The translations under genes were made by a program, and so were the position numbers. The notes beneath the pieces are model-generated. The model saw only the letters and a program-made list of their open reading frames with translations, had not been told where the DNA came from and did not search any database. Positions 19,662 through 30,326 of a DNA stretch of 64,000 nucleotides are shown in pieces; position 1 is the stretch's first letter; every line of letters begins with the position of its first letter. The DNA is from Tepidicella baoligensis (GTDB lineage: Bacteria; Pseudomonadota; Gammaproteobacteria; Burkholderiales; Burkholderiaceae_C): contig NZ_JACCDB010000002.1 in the NCBI RefSeq assembly GCF_013432195.1, forward strand, positions 62,001-126,000, in the 5' to 3' direction.

Positions 19662-20582
19662 ATGGATTGCCCACGCCCGCAGCATACGCCGCCCACGCCC
19701 AAAGGTCCACTGCGCTTTCACCACGTCGCCGTGATTGGGAAATACCACGCCGTCGGCTCGCGCGATGCGATCGAGAGCATTGTGCACTTCCTGCACGACC
19801 AGGGCTGCGAGGTCGCACTGGAGCGGGAAACCGCCCTCAATACCGGCCTCAGTGGGCACCAGGTGCTCACAGCGCCCGAAATCGGTCGCAGCTGCGATCT
19901 GGCGCTCGTCATGGGCGGTGACGGCACCATGCTTGGCATTGGCCGCCAGCTCGCTCGCTACAAGGTGCCCATGGTGGGCGTGAACCAAGGGCGGCTGGGT
20001 TTCATCACCGACATCCCTTTCCGGGACTTCGAGACGCCGCTGTCCGCCATCCTGCGGGGCGTCTACGAAGAGGACCGGCGCGCCCTCTTGCAGGCCGGCG
20101 TATGGCGCGACGGGCGTTGCATTTTCGACACCATCGCCATGAACGATGTGGTGGTCAACCGTGGGGGCTCCCCCGGGATGGTGGAGCTGCGCGTGGAGGT
20201 GGACGGTCACTTCGTGGCCAATCAGCGGGCCGATGGCCTCATCATCGCCTCGCCCACCGGCTCCACGGCTTACGCGCTGTCGGCAGGCGGGCCGCTGCTG
20301 CACCCCGCCATTGCCGGGTGGGTACTGGCTCCGATCGCCCCGCACACCCTCTCCAACCGCCCCATCGTGCTGCCGTCCACCGGAGAGATCGCCGTGGAGG
20401 TGGTGGCGGGCCGGGAGGCCAGCGCGCATTTCGACATGCAGAGTTTCACCAGCCTGCTGCACGGAGACCGCATCACCGTCCGGCGCTCGGCTCACGAACT
20501 GCGACTGCTGCACCCGGCGGGTTGGAGCTATTTCGATACCCTGCGGCGCAAGCTGCACTGGAATGAAGGAGTGGTCAGTTGA
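19662..20582 (+). CDS. nadK: NAD kinase
   Basis: A 306-residue ATP-NAD kinase that makes NADP+. The conserved [17 protein letters not shown], the NE/D-like block ending MNDVVVNRG and [19 protein letters not shown] are intact. The start at 19662 is preferred; the long upstream open frame lies antisense to hrcA. The stop overlaps the recN start (TTGA). Confidence 0.96.
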   Translation: MDCPRPQHTPPTPKGPLRFHHVAVIGKYHAVGSRDAIESIVHFLHDQGCEVALERETALNTGLSGHQVLTAPEIGRSCDLALVMGGDGTMLGIGRQLARYKVPMVGVNQGRLGFITDIPFRDFETPLSAILRGVYEEDRRALLQAGVWRDGRCIFDTIAMNDVVVNRGGSPGMVELRVEVDGHFVANQRADGLIIASPTGSTAYALSAGGPLLHPAIAGWVLAPIAPHTLSNRPIVLPSTGEIAVEVVAGREASAHFDMQSFTSLLHGDRITVRRSAHELRLLHPAGWSYFDTLRRKLHWNEGVVS

Positions 20583-22234
20583 GTTGGCAACGCATGGCGC
20601 TGCGCGACTTCGTGATCGTGCCGTCGCTGGATCTGGATCTGCACGAGGGGTTCACCGTGCTCACTGGGGAAACCGGGGCTGGCAAATCGATATTGATCGA
20701 TGCGCTGCAACTGGTGCTCGGCGCCCGGGCCGATGCGTCGGTGGTGCGCGAAGGCGCATCTCGCTGCGAGATCGTGGCCGAGTTCGGCCTGCGCCCATCC
20801 GTGACGCAATGGTTGCAAGACAACGGCTTCGATGCCGCTCCCGGTGAGCCTCTGCAACTCAAGCGTCAGGTGGACAGCCAGGGCCGCAGCCGTGCCTGGA
20901 TCAACGGCAGCGCGGCGACCGCCAGCCAACTCAAGGCCCTGGCAGACGAACTGGTGGATATCCATGGCCAGCACGCCTGGCAGAGTTTGACCCGGCCCGA
21001 CGCCGTGCGCCAGTTGCTGGACGACTATGCACGGCTCGACACCCGACCCCTTCGGTCGTGCTGGACCGCATGGCGCGAAGCGGTGCGCGCCCTCGACGAC
21101 GCCCGTACCCGCCAGAACACCTTGCAAGCCGAACGCGAGCGGCTGCAATGGCAGATCGGCGAGGTCGACAAACTGGCCCCCCTGCCTGGCGAGTGGGAAG
21201 ACCTGAATCTGCAGCATGGCCGTCTGGCCCACGCGCAGGGCCTGATCGACGCCGCCCAGCTGGCTCTTGGCGCCCTGGATGCAGACGACGACAGTGCCAC
21301 CACCCGCATCCACCGGGCGCTGCAAGCCCTTCGGGAGCAGCAGCACATCGAACCGCGCTTCGCCGAACTGGCCAACTTGCTGCAGACAGCCCTGGCACAG
21401 ATCGAAGACGCCTGCCACGACCTGCAACACCACGCCCACCATACCGAACTGGACCCGACCGCCCTGGAGGCACTGGACCAGCGGATGGGCACCTGGATGT
21501 CACTGGCGCGGCGATACCGCTGCAGCCCCGAGGAACTGCCGCAGCGCTGGGAACAGTGGAAACAGGCACTGGCAGAACTGGACCGCAGCGCCGATCTGGA
21601 GGCCCTCCACCACGCCGAGCGCACCGCCCACAAGGCCTTGATGGAGGCTGCGCGCCCAGTGAGCGAGACGCGCTTGAAGGCGGCTCGGCAACTGTCCGCC
21701 GCCGTCACCGAAGCGATGCAGGGCTTGGGCATGGCTGGCGGGCGTTTCGAGGTGCGGCTGCAGGCATTGGACGAACCGCAGGCCTTCGGGCTGGAAAACG
21801 TGGAATTCCTGGTTGCCGGACATGCCGGAAGCACCCCGCGGCCGGTCGGCAAGGTGGCTTCAGGAGGCGAGCTTTCACGCATCGCGCTTGCCATCGCCGT
21901 GACCACCAGCGAACTGGGGCAAACCCCCACGCTCATTTTCGACGAGGTGGACAGTGGCATCGGTGGCGCAGTCGCCCACACCGTCGGACAACTCATGCGC
22001 CGGCTCGGCTCCGCCCGGCAGGTGCTCGCCGTCACCCACTTGCCCCAGGTGGCGGCCTGCGCGCATCACCACCTGCTGGTGGAAAAGGTACGCTCTGCTG
22101 GCGGCGCCGCCAGTGGCGTGACCGTGATCGATGGCGAGACGCGGGTCCAGGAACTGGCCCGCATGCTGGGCGGCGACCGCCTCACCGACACCTCGCTGGC
22201 CCATGCCCGGGAACTGATATGCAGCTCGTCCTGA
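20579..22234 (+). CDS. recN: DNA repair protein RecN
   Basis: A 551-residue SMC-like ATPase for double-strand break repair. Walker [15 protein letters not shown] is near residue 30, a coiled-coil middle runs from about 160 to 370, and the ABC signature [15 protein letters not shown] with Walker [14 protein letters not shown] lies in the C-terminal half. The start is TTG at 20579: GAAGGAG (20564-20570) has ideal spacing to it and the resulting N-terminus ([14 protein letters not shown]) matches the family. Confidence 0.95.
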   Translation: MSWQRMALRDFVIVPSLDLDLHEGFTVLTGETGAGKSILIDALQLVLGARADASVVREGASRCEIVAEFGLRPSVTQWLQDNGFDAAPGEPLQLKRQVDSQGRSRAWINGSAATASQLKALADELVDIHGQHAWQSLTRPDAVRQLLDDYARLDTRPLRSCWTAWREAVRALDDARTRQNTLQAERERLQWQIGEVDKLAPLPGEWEDLNLQHGRLAHAQGLIDAAQLALGALDADDDSATTRIHRALQALREQQHIEPRFAELANLLQTALAQIEDACHDLQHHAHHTELDPTALEALDQRMGTWMSLARRYRCSPEELPQRWEQWKQALAELDRSADLEALHHAERTAHKALMEAARPVSETRLKAARQLSAAVTEAMQGLGMAGGRFEVRLQALDEPQAFGLENVEFLVAGHAGSTPRPVGKVASGGELSRIALAIAVTTSELGQTPTLIFDEVDSGIGGAVAHTVGQLMRRLGSARQVLAVTHLPQVAACAHHHLLVEKVRSAGGAASGVTVIDGETRVQELARMLGGDRLTDTSLAHARELICSSS

Positions 22235-23085
22235 TCACCGGCATGTCCGGCTCCGGCAAGTCGGTGGCGCTGCATGCCCTGGAAGACGCCGGTTTCTACT
22301 GCGTCGACAACCTGCCGCCGGAACTGCTCGAATCGTTGATCGAGGTGGAACAGGCATACCAGGCCGAACGCGTGGCGGTGGCCATAGACGTGCGCAGCGC
22401 GCAGTCGCTGCCTGGGCTGCCCGATCGCCTGCGCGCCATCCGCGAGCGTGGCCAGGCACTGACCGTGCTGTTTCTCGATACCACCACCGAAACGCTGGTG
22501 CGCCGCTTTTCCGAAACACGCCGCATGCACCCGCTCTCGCTCAAAGACACCCAGGACCAGCGCCGGGCCCTGGTCGAGGCCATCGAGCTGGAACGCGAGC
22601 TGCTCAGCGAGTTGCGCGAACGCGCGCTCGTGCTCGACACCAGCCAGCTCAGGGCCTCGCACCTGCGCAGCGAGGTCAAGGCCCTGCTGCATCGTGCGCC
22701 CGCGCCCTTGACGCTCGTCTTCGAGTCGTTCGCGTTCAAGCGCGGCATTCCCATGGACGCGGATTTCGTCTTCGACGTGCGCATGCTGCCCAACCCCCAT
22801 TACGAAGCCGAACTGCGGGCACTGACCGGGCAGGACGCCCCCGTGGCCCAGTACCTGCAGGCGGAACCGGAGGTCGCCGAGATGGAGACCCACATCCGGG
22901 GCTTTCTGGAACGTTGGCTGCCCCGCATGGTGGCCGACCACCGCAGCTACGTGACCGTGGCCATCGGGTGCACGGGCGGGCAGCACCGCTCGGTGTATCT
23001 GGTCGAGCGACTCGCCCGGCAATTGAGCACCCACGGCACGGTGCAAGTGAGGCATCGTGAGCTCGACGCCCTGAAACACCGCTGA
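22219..23085 (+). CDS. rapZ: RNase adapter protein RapZ
   Basis: A 288-residue P-loop protein ([16 protein letters not shown]) of the RapZ/YvcJ family. The C-terminal domain has the conserved [18 protein letters not shown] and [13 protein letters not shown] blocks. In enterobacteria RapZ delivers the sRNA GlmZ to RNase E to tune glucosamine-6-phosphate synthase; in betaproteobacteria its targets are less known. The start overlaps the end of recN by 16 bp. Confidence 0.94.
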   Translation: MQLVLITGMSGSGKSVALHALEDAGFYCVDNLPPELLESLIEVEQAYQAERVAVAIDVRSAQSLPGLPDRLRAIRERGQALTVLFLDTTTETLVRRFSETRRMHPLSLKDTQDQRRALVEAIELERELLSELRERALVLDTSQLRASHLRSEVKALLHRAPAPLTLVFESFAFKRGIPMDADFVFDVRMLPNPHYEAELRALTGQDAPVAQYLQAEPEVAEMETHIRGFLERWLPRMVADHRSYVTVAIGCTGGQHRSVYLVERLARQLSTHGTVQVRHRELDALKHR

Positions 23086-23093
23086 TCCGCGGT

Positions 23094-24143
23094 TCAACCC
23101 GCGCCGTCGAGTCGCCCCCTCAACCAGACCCGCAGTGGCGCCGGCAGCCCCAGCACCAGATCATCGACATGCCGCACCCAGCGACCCGGGCCTGACGGCT
23201 GGTGCCGCACCACTGGCCATTCCACCGGCTGGAGGATCAGTTCGCGGTGGGTGAGGCTGTGGTGCACGGGCTCGTGCCAGATCGGCTCTCCGATGCCTTC
23301 CGCCTCCTGCGGAGGCTGGGCCGCGGCTTCGACAGACGTCAGCACCGGAAAGGTGTACAGGCCAGCCCAAATACCTCGATCCGGCCGCGGCTGCAACCAG
23401 ACGGCACCGTCATCGGCGCGCCGCACCACCTGGAGCCACCAGTGTTCGGTGCGACGCCGGAGTTGCCGTGTTTTCACCGGGAAGGCGGTCGGCTGCTGCC
23501 GCGCCCGGGCCTTGCACAGCGCCTGGGCGGGGCAGATCTCGCACGCCGGTCGGGAGCGCTTGCACACCATGGCACCGAGGTCCATCAGGCCCTGGGTGTA
23601 GGCCGCCATGTCGTCATGCACGGCGTGCGGGGGTACCAGGTCTTGTGCCAGTTGCCACAAGACACGCACCTGCCCCGCCTGCGCCAGATCGCCCTCGAAA
23701 GCCAGCAGCCGTGAGAGCACGCGCTGCACATTGCCGTCGAGAATGGACACGCGCTCACCAAAGCAGAAAGCCGCGATGGCTGCTGCCGTGGATGGGCCAA
23801 TGCCCGGCAGCGTCTGCAGCGCCTCCGCACGGGAGGGAAACCGCCCCTCGTGCCGCTCCACCACCTGCCGGGCACAACGGTGCAGGTTGCGCGCCCGGCT
23901 GTAGTACCCCAGCCCGCTCCACAGGGTCAGCACCTCCTCGACATCCGCTTCGGCAAGCGCCTGCACGTCAGGAAAGCGGGCCACGAAACGGTCGAAGTAG
24001 GCCAGCACGGTGCTGACCTGGGTCTGCTGCAGCATGATTTCCGACAGCCACACCAGGTAGGGCTCGCGCGTGCGCTGCCAGGGCAGGCCGTGCCGGCCAT
24101 GCTGCCGCTGCCACCGCACCACAGCGTCGAAAAAAAGACTCAT
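23094..24143 (-). CDS. mutY: A/G-specific adenine DNA glycosylase
   Basis: A 349-residue MutY that removes adenine opposite 8-oxoguanine. The helix-hairpin-helix (LPGIGPSTAAAIAAFCFGERVSILDGNVQRVLSR) includes the catalytic aspartate, the 4Fe-4S loop has CKRSRPACEICPAQALC, and the C-terminal NUDIX-like domain recognises 8-oxoG. The start overlaps the stop of the dynamin-like gene upstream. mutM, the partner in the same repair system, is 2 kb away. Confidence 0.95.
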   Translation of the reverse strand: MSLFFDAVVRWQRQHGRHGLPWQRTREPYLVWLSEIMLQQTQVSTVLAYFDRFVARFPDVQALAEADVEEVLTLWSGLGYYSRARNLHRCARQVVERHEGRFPSRAEALQTLPGIGPSTAAAIAAFCFGERVSILDGNVQRVLSRLLAFEGDLAQAGQVRVLWQLAQDLVPPHAVHDDMAAYTQGLMDLGAMVCKRSRPACEICPAQALCKARARQQPTAFPVKTRQLRRRTEHWWLQVVRRADDGAVWLQPRPDRGIWAGLYTFPVLTSVEAAAQPPQEAEGIGEPIWHEPVHHSLTHRELILQPVEWPVVRHQPSGPGRWVRHVDDLVLGLPAPLRVWLRGRLDGAG

Positions 24144-26092
24144 GCGGGTTCAGGTCGGTGAAGCGCTATCGGCGTTTCAGGTACGGTCTCCGCATCGGGC
24201 GACGTCAGGCGCACCAACTCGGCCTGCTCGGCCTCGATTTCGACCAGGCGCTCCTGGAGTTCGGAAAGCCGTTCGTCCAGCCCTCCCGCCGCCTCCTGGA
24301 TGCGATGCACGGCTTCGATGCGACGCGCAAAGTTCTTGCGCCGCTCACGCAACTGTCCATCGAGCTGGGAAGCGGCCGTCTTGTTCCAGAGTTCCACCGC
24401 ATTGGATGCATCGTCGTAGAGCTTGCGCAGACGCGAGAAGACTGCCTTGGCCAGCCGGTCGGCAAATTCGGGCTGGGCCAGACGGAATACATTGGTCAAA
24501 CCCAAATACTGCAGGTGGTTGCGTTCGATGAGGGCCAGCTCCTCGGCGTAGGGGCTCAGGTCCAGCCGCTCGGGCACCTGCAACACGAACCCATATTCGG
24601 CGTTGAGGCTGCGAAACGCCCCGGCCAGCATCTCCTGCACTTCGGCGGCCATGCGCTGGGCCTCGGCAAAGCTGAGACGCAGCCGCCCGAACGCCTCTGC
24701 GTACACCTTCTTCACCCCCAGCTTGATGCCCGGCTGCTTGAGCGCTTGGGCCAGGTCGGCGATGTCGGCCTTGAGCCGGCTGCTGCCCAGTTGGGCGAAC
24801 AGTTCCTTGAGCTGCTTCAGATGCACCGAGCGCACCGCCTGGATCCGAGCCCCGCCGGCATCGAACTCCTGTTGTTCCTGTTCGATGCGCAGGCGCATCT
24901 GCCGGATCACCGAGGCGTTCTTGCCCCGCAGCGCCTCCAGTTCCTGCATCTGCTCGACCAGTTCGCGGGTCCGGGCATGCAATTGCTGGCCCACTTCCCG
25001 CTGCAACTGCTCCAGCGTGGAACGCACATTCGCCCGCAGAATGTCGCGCCGGCGTGACAGCACGTCATCGGCGAGCGCCCGCTCCAGATCGGCCAGGCGG
25101 CTTTCGGCGAGCAAGGCCTGATCCTGCCGCACCTTGGCCAGCAGACCTTTCTGGGCGGAGACGGCGATCACCTGTTGCGGCTGCAGACCCAACACCTCGG
25201 CCGAATGCTCGCGCTGGCGCCGGATCTGCGCCTCGATATGCTCCGGCGTGCTCAATTCGTCCCAGAGGGTGTCGATCTTGTTGAGCACCACCAGACGGGA
25301 ATCGCTGCGCTGCGCCGACGGCGCCAGATGCTCACGCCACATGGCCAGATCGGACTTGCTCACCCCCGCATCCGCCGCCAGGATGAACACCACCGCGTGC
25401 GCCTGCGGCAGCAGGCTGACGGTGAGCTCCGGCTCGGCGCCGATGGCGTTGAGACCCGGCGTATCGAGGATCACCAACCCCTGTTTCAGCAGCGGATGCG
25501 CCATGTTGATCAGCGCGTGGCGCCAGCGGGGAATCTCGACCAGGCCATCAGACCCGCGCAGCGGGTTGTCGTTGGGCTGCTCGTCATGCCAGAAACCCAG
25601 TGCACGGGCTTCGTCCACCGTGACGCGGCGCACCTCGGCGACTTTCTCGATGGCTTCGGCCAGTTGGGCCGGGTCGTTGACGTCCAGGTCGATGCGCTCC
25701 CACTGCTGTGGGGCACTGCGCCACTCCAGCAGCGACTGCGTCTGCAGCCGGGTTTCGATCGGCAGCAGGCGCAAGCACGGGGGCACCTCGGGGTCATAGC
25801 CGAGCTCGGTCGGGCACATGGTGGTGCGCCCGGCACTGGCGGGCATGATGCGACGCCCGTAGCCCGCGAAGAACACCGCATTGATCAGCTCCGACTTGCC
25901 GCGCGAAAACTCGGCCACGAAGGCGACCATCACCTTGTCGCTGCCCAGGCGTTCCTGCAGTTGCGCGAGGCGTTCGCGGGCACCGGCATCCAGCAGGTCG
26001 TGACCGCCCAGCCACTCCGCCAAGACCTGCAACTGACGGGCCCGTTCGCGACGCCAGCGGCCGTGCTCGTCGAATTCCGCGTTGAATGACAT
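24140..26092 (-). CDS. bacterial dynamin-like GTPase
   Basis: A 650-residue dynamin-superfamily GTPase. The P-loop FVAEFSRGKSELINAVF is near residues 57-73, followed by RTTMCPTEL (switch I), LVILDTPGLNAIG (G3) and VVLNKIDTLWDEL (G4). Long helical, coiled-coil regions follow (about residues 350-440 and 590-640). No membrane segment is obvious. Homologues occur widely in betaproteobacteria without an agreed role; membrane remodelling is a guess from the fold. It is translationally coupled to mutY (overlap at 24140-24143), which suggests only shared transcription. Confidence 0.85.
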   Translation of the reverse strand: MSFNAEFDEHGRWRRERARQLQVLAEWLGGHDLLDAGARERLAQLQERLGSDKVMVAFVAEFSRGKSELINAVFFAGYGRRIMPASAGRTTMCPTELGYDPEVPPCLRLLPIETRLQTQSLLEWRSAPQQWERIDLDVNDPAQLAEAIEKVAEVRRVTVDEARALGFWHDEQPNDNPLRGSDGLVEIPRWRHALINMAHPLLKQGLVILDTPGLNAIGAEPELTVSLLPQAHAVVFILAADAGVSKSDLAMWREHLAPSAQRSDSRLVVLNKIDTLWDELSTPEHIEAQIRRQREHSAEVLGLQPQQVIAVSAQKGLLAKVRQDQALLAESRLADLERALADDVLSRRRDILRANVRSTLEQLQREVGQQLHARTRELVEQMQELEALRGKNASVIRQMRLRIEQEQQEFDAGGARIQAVRSVHLKQLKELFAQLGSSRLKADIADLAQALKQPGIKLGVKKVYAEAFGRLRLSFAEAQRMAAEVQEMLAGAFRSLNAEYGFVLQVPERLDLSPYAEELALIERNHLQYLGLTNVFRLAQPEFADRLAKAVFSRLRKLYDDASNAVELWNKTAASQLDGQLRERRKNFARRIEAVHRIQEAAGGLDERLSELQERLVEIEAEQAELVRLTSPDAETVPETPIALHRPEPA

Positions 26093-26133
26093 GGACGATT
26101 GGCCCTCTCAGACACCAATATAGCACCGCCCCT

Positions 26134-26949
26134 TCAACGCCTCTGGCAAACCGGACAGAAAAACGTTGAGCGCTGCCCTTGCCGTATGTGACGCACCACC
26201 GTCCCGCAGACCCGACAGGGTTGACCCTCACGGCCATACACACGGGTTTCGAGCTGGAAGTAGCCACTCCCGCCCTGGGCATCGACGAAATCCTTCAGCG
26301 AACTGCCGCCCACTTCCAGCGCGCGCGCCAGCACCTGCCGGATCGCCGCGTGCAGCCGCTCGGCCCGCACCCGACCGATGCGATCGGCCCGGGTGGTGGG
26401 ACGAATGCCAGCCATGAACAGCGCTTCCGATGCATAGATGTTGCCCACCCCGACCACGATGCCGCCGGCCAGCAGCACCTGCTTGATGCTGCTGCGGTGC
26501 CGCCTGAGCGCCGCATGGAAAGCCGCTGGCTCGAAATCGGCCGACAGGGGCTCCACCCCCAGTCCTCCGAGCAACTTGCGCGCTTCAGGCGCGGCCTCAT
26601 GGGCGGCATGGACCACGGCACCGAAGCGACGGGGATCGTGCAGGCGCAACACCCCGCGGTCCGTCTGCACATCCACATGATCGTGCGGACCGGCTGGCGG
26701 CAACCCGGCTGCGAACCGCAAACTCCCCGACATGCCCAGGTGCACCAGCAACAGGCCGTGGTCCAGATCCAGCAGCAGGTACTTACCGCGCCGACGCACT
26801 CCTTGTACCGTGCGCCCCACCAGCGACTGCGGCTGCACACCCAGCGGCCAGCGCAGCGGTTTGCCCAACCGGACACCCGTGATCCGCGCGCCAGCGATGC
26901 GGTCGGCGAAGCTTCGGCGTGTCACTTCCACTTCAGGCAATTCAGGCAT
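26134..26949 (-). CDS. mutM: formamidopyrimidine-DNA glycosylase
   Basis: A 271-residue Fpg that excises 8-oxoguanine. The mature N-terminus must be Pro2 of [12 protein letters not shown] because that proline is the catalytic nucleophile; hence the start at 26949 rather than 26955, which would bury it. The H2TH region ([16 protein letters not shown]) and the C-terminal zinc finger (CRVCGTVV ... TFFCPVCQR) are present. It is divergent from the TPR gene. Confidence 0.96.
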   Translation of the reverse strand: MPELPEVEVTRRSFADRIAGARITGVRLGKPLRWPLGVQPQSLVGRTVQGVRRRGKYLLLDLDHGLLLVHLGMSGSLRFAAGLPPAGPHDHVDVQTDRGVLRLHDPRRFGAVVHAAHEAAPEARKLLGGLGVEPLSADFEPAAFHAALRRHRSSIKQVLLAGGIVVGVGNIYASEALFMAGIRPTTRADRIGRVRAERLHAAIRQVLARALEVGGSSLKDFVDAQGGSGYFQLETRVYGREGQPCRVCGTVVRHIRQGQRSTFFCPVCQRR

Positions 26950-26995
26950 AGGCATGCCTCCAGATGGCTCGACGTGAATCCTTTATCATGCCCCA

Positions 26996-28798
26996 ATGCT
27001 ACAGGCCGCTGCCCACCTTCGCTCTGTCTTTCCGCACACCCGGCGGCGCTCCGGCTGGCTCGCCAAGCTCGCCTGCACAGTGGCGCTGTCAGTCGGCACG
27101 GCACAGCCCCTGTTGGCACAGTCCGGCCCGACGCTGCATTTCCCGGCCGCCCCCGACACACTCAGCGCCGAACTGTTCTACCAATTGCTGCTGGCGGAAT
27201 TCCAACTCCAGAATCAAGACCCGGGCGCCGCCTATTCCTTGATGCTCGACGCCGCCAAGCGCACCCAACGTCCCGAACTCTACCGCCGCGCCGTCGAAAT
27301 CGCCCTGCAGAACCGCGCTGGCAACGCCGCCCTGACTGCAGCCCGCGACTGGTCGGCCGCCTTTCCCGATGCAGACGAGCCCTACCGCTATGAATTGCAG
27401 ATCCTGCTGGCGCTCAACCGCCCGGCCGATGTCAGCCGCACCTTGCGCAACCTGATTCGACTCACACCTGCCGAACGGCGCAGCGAGGTGATCAGCGCCA
27501 TCCCCCAGACCCTGGCCCGTACCAGCGACCGCGACGCCGCGCTCGCCGCCGCCCGTGACGCCCTGCAACCCGCGCTGCGTGACCCGGCCACCGCCGCCGC
27601 TGCCTGGGCTGCGATCGGACGCATGGAGCTCGAGCGAGCGGCACCGCAAGCCGCCCTCGCCGCTGCCCGATCAGCCTTGCAGGCCCAGGGAAATTCCGCC
27701 TATGGCGCCGCGCTGGCCGTGGAACTGTTCGAACGCGAAGTCCCGGGTGCCGAGCCCCTGGTGCAGGCCTACCTGCAACGCACGGCCGGCACCGCCGTCG
27801 AACACCGCAGCACCATCCACCTGGCCTACATCCGCGCCCTGATCGACCTGCGCCGCCTCGCCGATGCCCAGCACGAGCTCGAACAACTCCTCACGCTGGA
27901 GCCGGACCAGGCACAGGCCTGGCTGCTGCAAGGCATTTTGCTGACCCAACAACGCCGCGCCACAGCAGCCGAAGCAGCCCTGGAGCGCTATCTGGAGCTG
28001 TCGCGCGAGCTACCACCCGACGAGGCCCGCCCCGGTCAGACCCAGGCCTTTCTGCATCTGGCGCAGATCGCCGAGCAACGTGGCGATTTCGACGCCGCCA
28101 ACGCTTGGCTGGATCGCATCGAAAACGCCGACGACATCCTCTCGGCCCAAATCCGGCGGGCCACCATTCTGGCCCGGCAAGGCCACATCGAACAGGCCCG
28201 GGAGCTGATCCGGCGCCAGCCCGAACGCACGGATGCCGACACACGCCGCAAGCTGCTGGCCGAAGCCCACTTGCTGCGCGAGGTCAAGGCTTACGAAGCC
28301 GCCTATGAAACCTTCACCGCCGCCGCTCAGCGTTTCCCGGACGACCCCGATCTGATCTACGAACAGGCCTTAGCCGCCGAGCGGACCGGGCGTTTCGAGA
28401 CCATGGAAGCCCTGCTGCGCGACCTGATCGCCCGCCATCCCGACTACCACCATGCTTACAACGCACTGGGCTATTCGCTGGCCGACCGCAACGAGCGTCT
28501 CGAAGAAGCGAAATCGCTGATCCAGAAAGCACTGGCCGTCGCACCCAACGATGCCCACATCCTCGACAGCCTGGGTTGGGTCGAATTCCGGCTCGGCAAC
28601 AAACAAGAAGCGCTACGCATCCTTCAGGACGCTTTTCGACGCCTGCCCGACGCCGAAATCGCGGCCCACCTGGGCGAGGTGCACTGGGCCCTGGGGCAAC
28701 AGGATGCCGCCCTGAACGTATGGCGTGAAGGCCTGTTGCTCAACCCCGAAAACGAGACCCTGCTCAACACCTTGCAACGGCTCCGGGTCCAGCCATGA
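26996..28798 (+). CDS. exported tetratricopeptide-repeat protein
   Basis: A 600-residue TPR protein with an N-terminal signal sequence (LAKLACTVALSVGTAQPLLAQ). At least six TPR-like helix pairs are visible, the clearest being HPDYHHAYNALGYSLADRNERLEEAKSLIQKALAVAPNDAHILDSLGWVEFRLGNKQEALRILQDAF near residues 480-550. Its position before lolB (4-bp overlap) is typical of Burkholderiales, and the protein may help assemble envelope complexes, but no function is established. TATCAT (26984-26989) seven bases before the ATG could be the -10 of a nearly leaderless transcript. Confidence 0.85.
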   Translation: MLQAAAHLRSVFPHTRRRSGWLAKLACTVALSVGTAQPLLAQSGPTLHFPAAPDTLSAELFYQLLLAEFQLQNQDPGAAYSLMLDAAKRTQRPELYRRAVEIALQNRAGNAALTAARDWSAAFPDADEPYRYELQILLALNRPADVSRTLRNLIRLTPAERRSEVISAIPQTLARTSDRDAALAAARDALQPALRDPATAAAAWAAIGRMELERAAPQAALAAARSALQAQGNSAYGAALAVELFEREVPGAEPLVQAYLQRTAGTAVEHRSTIHLAYIRALIDLRRLADAQHELEQLLTLEPDQAQAWLLQGILLTQQRRATAAEAALERYLELSRELPPDEARPGQTQAFLHLAQIAEQRGDFDAANAWLDRIENADDILSAQIRRATILARQGHIEQARELIRRQPERTDADTRRKLLAEAHLLREVKAYEAAYETFTAAAQRFPDDPDLIYEQALAAERTGRFETMEALLRDLIARHPDYHHAYNALGYSLADRNERLEEAKSLIQKALAVAPNDAHILDSLGWVEFRLGNKQEALRILQDAFRRLPDAEIAAHLGEVHWALGQQDAALNVWREGLLLNPENETLLNTLQRLRVQP

Positions 28799-29283
28799 GT
28801 CCCGCGCGACGTCTCGTCCTGGCCTGGTGTGCCGTGCTGCTGACCGGCTGCGCCGTACCACCGCCCCCTTTGCGCGACGCATCCTTTCCCAGCGACCGCT
28901 GGACCGGCCGGCTGGCCTTGCAGATCGACAGCGATCCGCCGCAACACTTTTCCGCCGGCTTCGAGCTCAGCGGCCAAGCTGCGCAAGGGGAACTCAGGCT
29001 GGTCTCGCCCCTGGGCCAGGTGGTGGCCTCGGCCCGCTGGACCTCCGAGGCAGCCTGGCTGCAACGCGGCAACGACCAACAACGCTATGCCGACATGAAC
29101 GACCTCACTGCCGCGGTCACCGGCACGGCATTGCCGCTGGAGCCCCTGTTCCGCTGGCTGCGGGGCGAGGCGGCCGAGGTCGAAGGCTGGCAGGCCGATT
29201 TGTCACGACACGCCGAAGGCCGCCTGCTGGCACGCCGCCTCCAGCCCCTGCCCGCCGTCCAGCTCCGCATGGTGTTCCACTGA
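28795..29283 (+). CDS. lolB: outer-membrane lipoprotein LolB
   Basis: A 162-residue lipoprotein with lipobox LLTGCA (cysteine near residue 19) that accepts lipoproteins from LolA and inserts them into the outer membrane. The fold region (RWTGRLALQIDSDPPQHFSAGFELSGQAAQGELRLVSPLGQVVASARW) and the LPLEPLFRWLRG block match LolB. It overlaps the TPR gene by 4 bp and ispE follows 5 bp later. Confidence 0.92.
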   Translation: MSPARRLVLAWCAVLLTGCAVPPPPLRDASFPSDRWTGRLALQIDSDPPQHFSAGFELSGQAAQGELRLVSPLGQVVASARWTSEAAWLQRGNDQQRYADMNDLTAAVTGTALPLEPLFRWLRGEAAEVEGWQADLSRHAEGRLLARRLQPLPAVQLRMVFH

Positions 29284-29288
29284 CCAGC

Positions 29289-30158
29289 ATGACGATTCAA
29301 CACCTGCTGGACGTGCCCGCGCCCGCCAAGCTCAACCTGTTTCTGCACGTGGTGGGCCGACGCCCCGACGGCTACCACCTTCTGCAATCCGTGTTCACGC
29401 TGATCGACTGGTGTGACACCCTGCATTTCGAACGCCGGCTCGATGGCCGCCTCACCCGCGAAGACCTGCACACCCACACCGATCTGCCCGCAGACGACCT
29501 GATCATCCGTGCGGCACGTGCCCTGCAAAGTGCGACCGGCTGCCCGCTGGGCGCCCATATCGTTTTGGATAAACGCATCCCTATGCAAGCCGGTCTGGGC
29601 GGCGGCTCGAGCGATGCCGCCAGCACCCTGCTGGCGCTCAACCGGCTCTGGGGCCTGGGACTGGACGCAACAGCCCTGACTCGCATCGGGATCGGCTTGG
29701 GAGCCGACGTCCCCTTCTTCATACATGGGCGCACGGCCTGGGTCGAGGGCATCGGCGAAGCCATCACCCCCATCGAACTGCCGACCACCCGGTTTCTCGT
29801 GCTCAAGCCGCCAGCCGGCGTGTCCACGCCAGACATTTTTCGGCATCCGGCCTTGAAGCGGGACACGAAACACGCTACAATTGAAGGCTTTGTTGCACTC
29901 GATGCGTCTGAGGCTTATGGTTTTGGTCGCAACGATCTGCAGCCGGTTGCCGAACAATTGTGCCCAGACATTGGTCAGGGCCTGCGCTGGCTCCAGGCCA
30001 AGGGCTTGGAGGGTCGGATGACCGGCTCAGGCAGCGCCCTGTTTGCGCGGCTGCGATCCGATGTGGACACATCGGACCTGCCCCGCGGATGGATCGCTCG
30101 GCATTGCAACAATTTGAGGGAACATCCTCTGATCGGATGGCGACAGCGGTTATACTAG
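29289..30158 (+). CDS. ispE: 4-diphosphocytidyl-2-C-methyl-D-erythritol kinase
   Basis: A 289-residue GHMP kinase of the MEP isoprenoid pathway. The first motif PAPAKLNLFLHVVGRRPDGYH and the ATP loop PMQAGLGGGSSDAA are intact, and the third motif is in GRMTGSGSALFA. It is followed by tRNA-Gln and prs, a conserved order in this lineage. Confidence 0.95.
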   Translation: MTIQHLLDVPAPAKLNLFLHVVGRRPDGYHLLQSVFTLIDWCDTLHFERRLDGRLTREDLHTHTDLPADDLIIRAARALQSATGCPLGAHIVLDKRIPMQAGLGGGSSDAASTLLALNRLWGLGLDATALTRIGIGLGADVPFFIHGRTAWVEGIGEAITPIELPTTRFLVLKPPAGVSTPDIFRHPALKRDTKHATIEGFVALDASEAYGFGRNDLQPVAEQLCPDIGQGLRWLQAKGLEGRMTGSGSALFARLRSDVDTSDLPRGWIARHCNNLREHPLIGWRQRLY

Positions 30159-30223
30159 CGGTCGTTGTTCAACAGAGATGAACATGCTGCATTCGGTGCG
30201 CTGCGTCAGCGGCGAACCAGTGT

Positions 30224-30300
30224 AGGGGAGTCGCCAAGTTGGTTAAGGCACCGGATTTTGATTCCGGCATGCGAGGGTTCGAGTCCTTCCTCCCCTGCCA
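30224..30300 (+). tRNA. tRNA-Gln(UUG)
   Basis: A 77-nt tRNA with encoded CCA. Acceptor AGGGGAG/CTCCCCT, D arm GCC/GGC, anticodon stem CCGGA/TCCGG with loop TTTTGAT (anticodon TTG), T arm GAGGG/CCTTC with TTCGAGT. Discriminator G73 is as expected for Gln. TATACT at 30151-30156 (end of ispE) could be its -10 region. Confidence 0.97.
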
Positions 30301-30326
30301 AATTTCTTACCTGCGCCGGGTCATCC

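Noticed and set aside
19626-20558. Upstream extension of hrcA by about 310 codons
   Set aside because: The extension is the antisense of nadK; HrcA begins at 19625 by homology.
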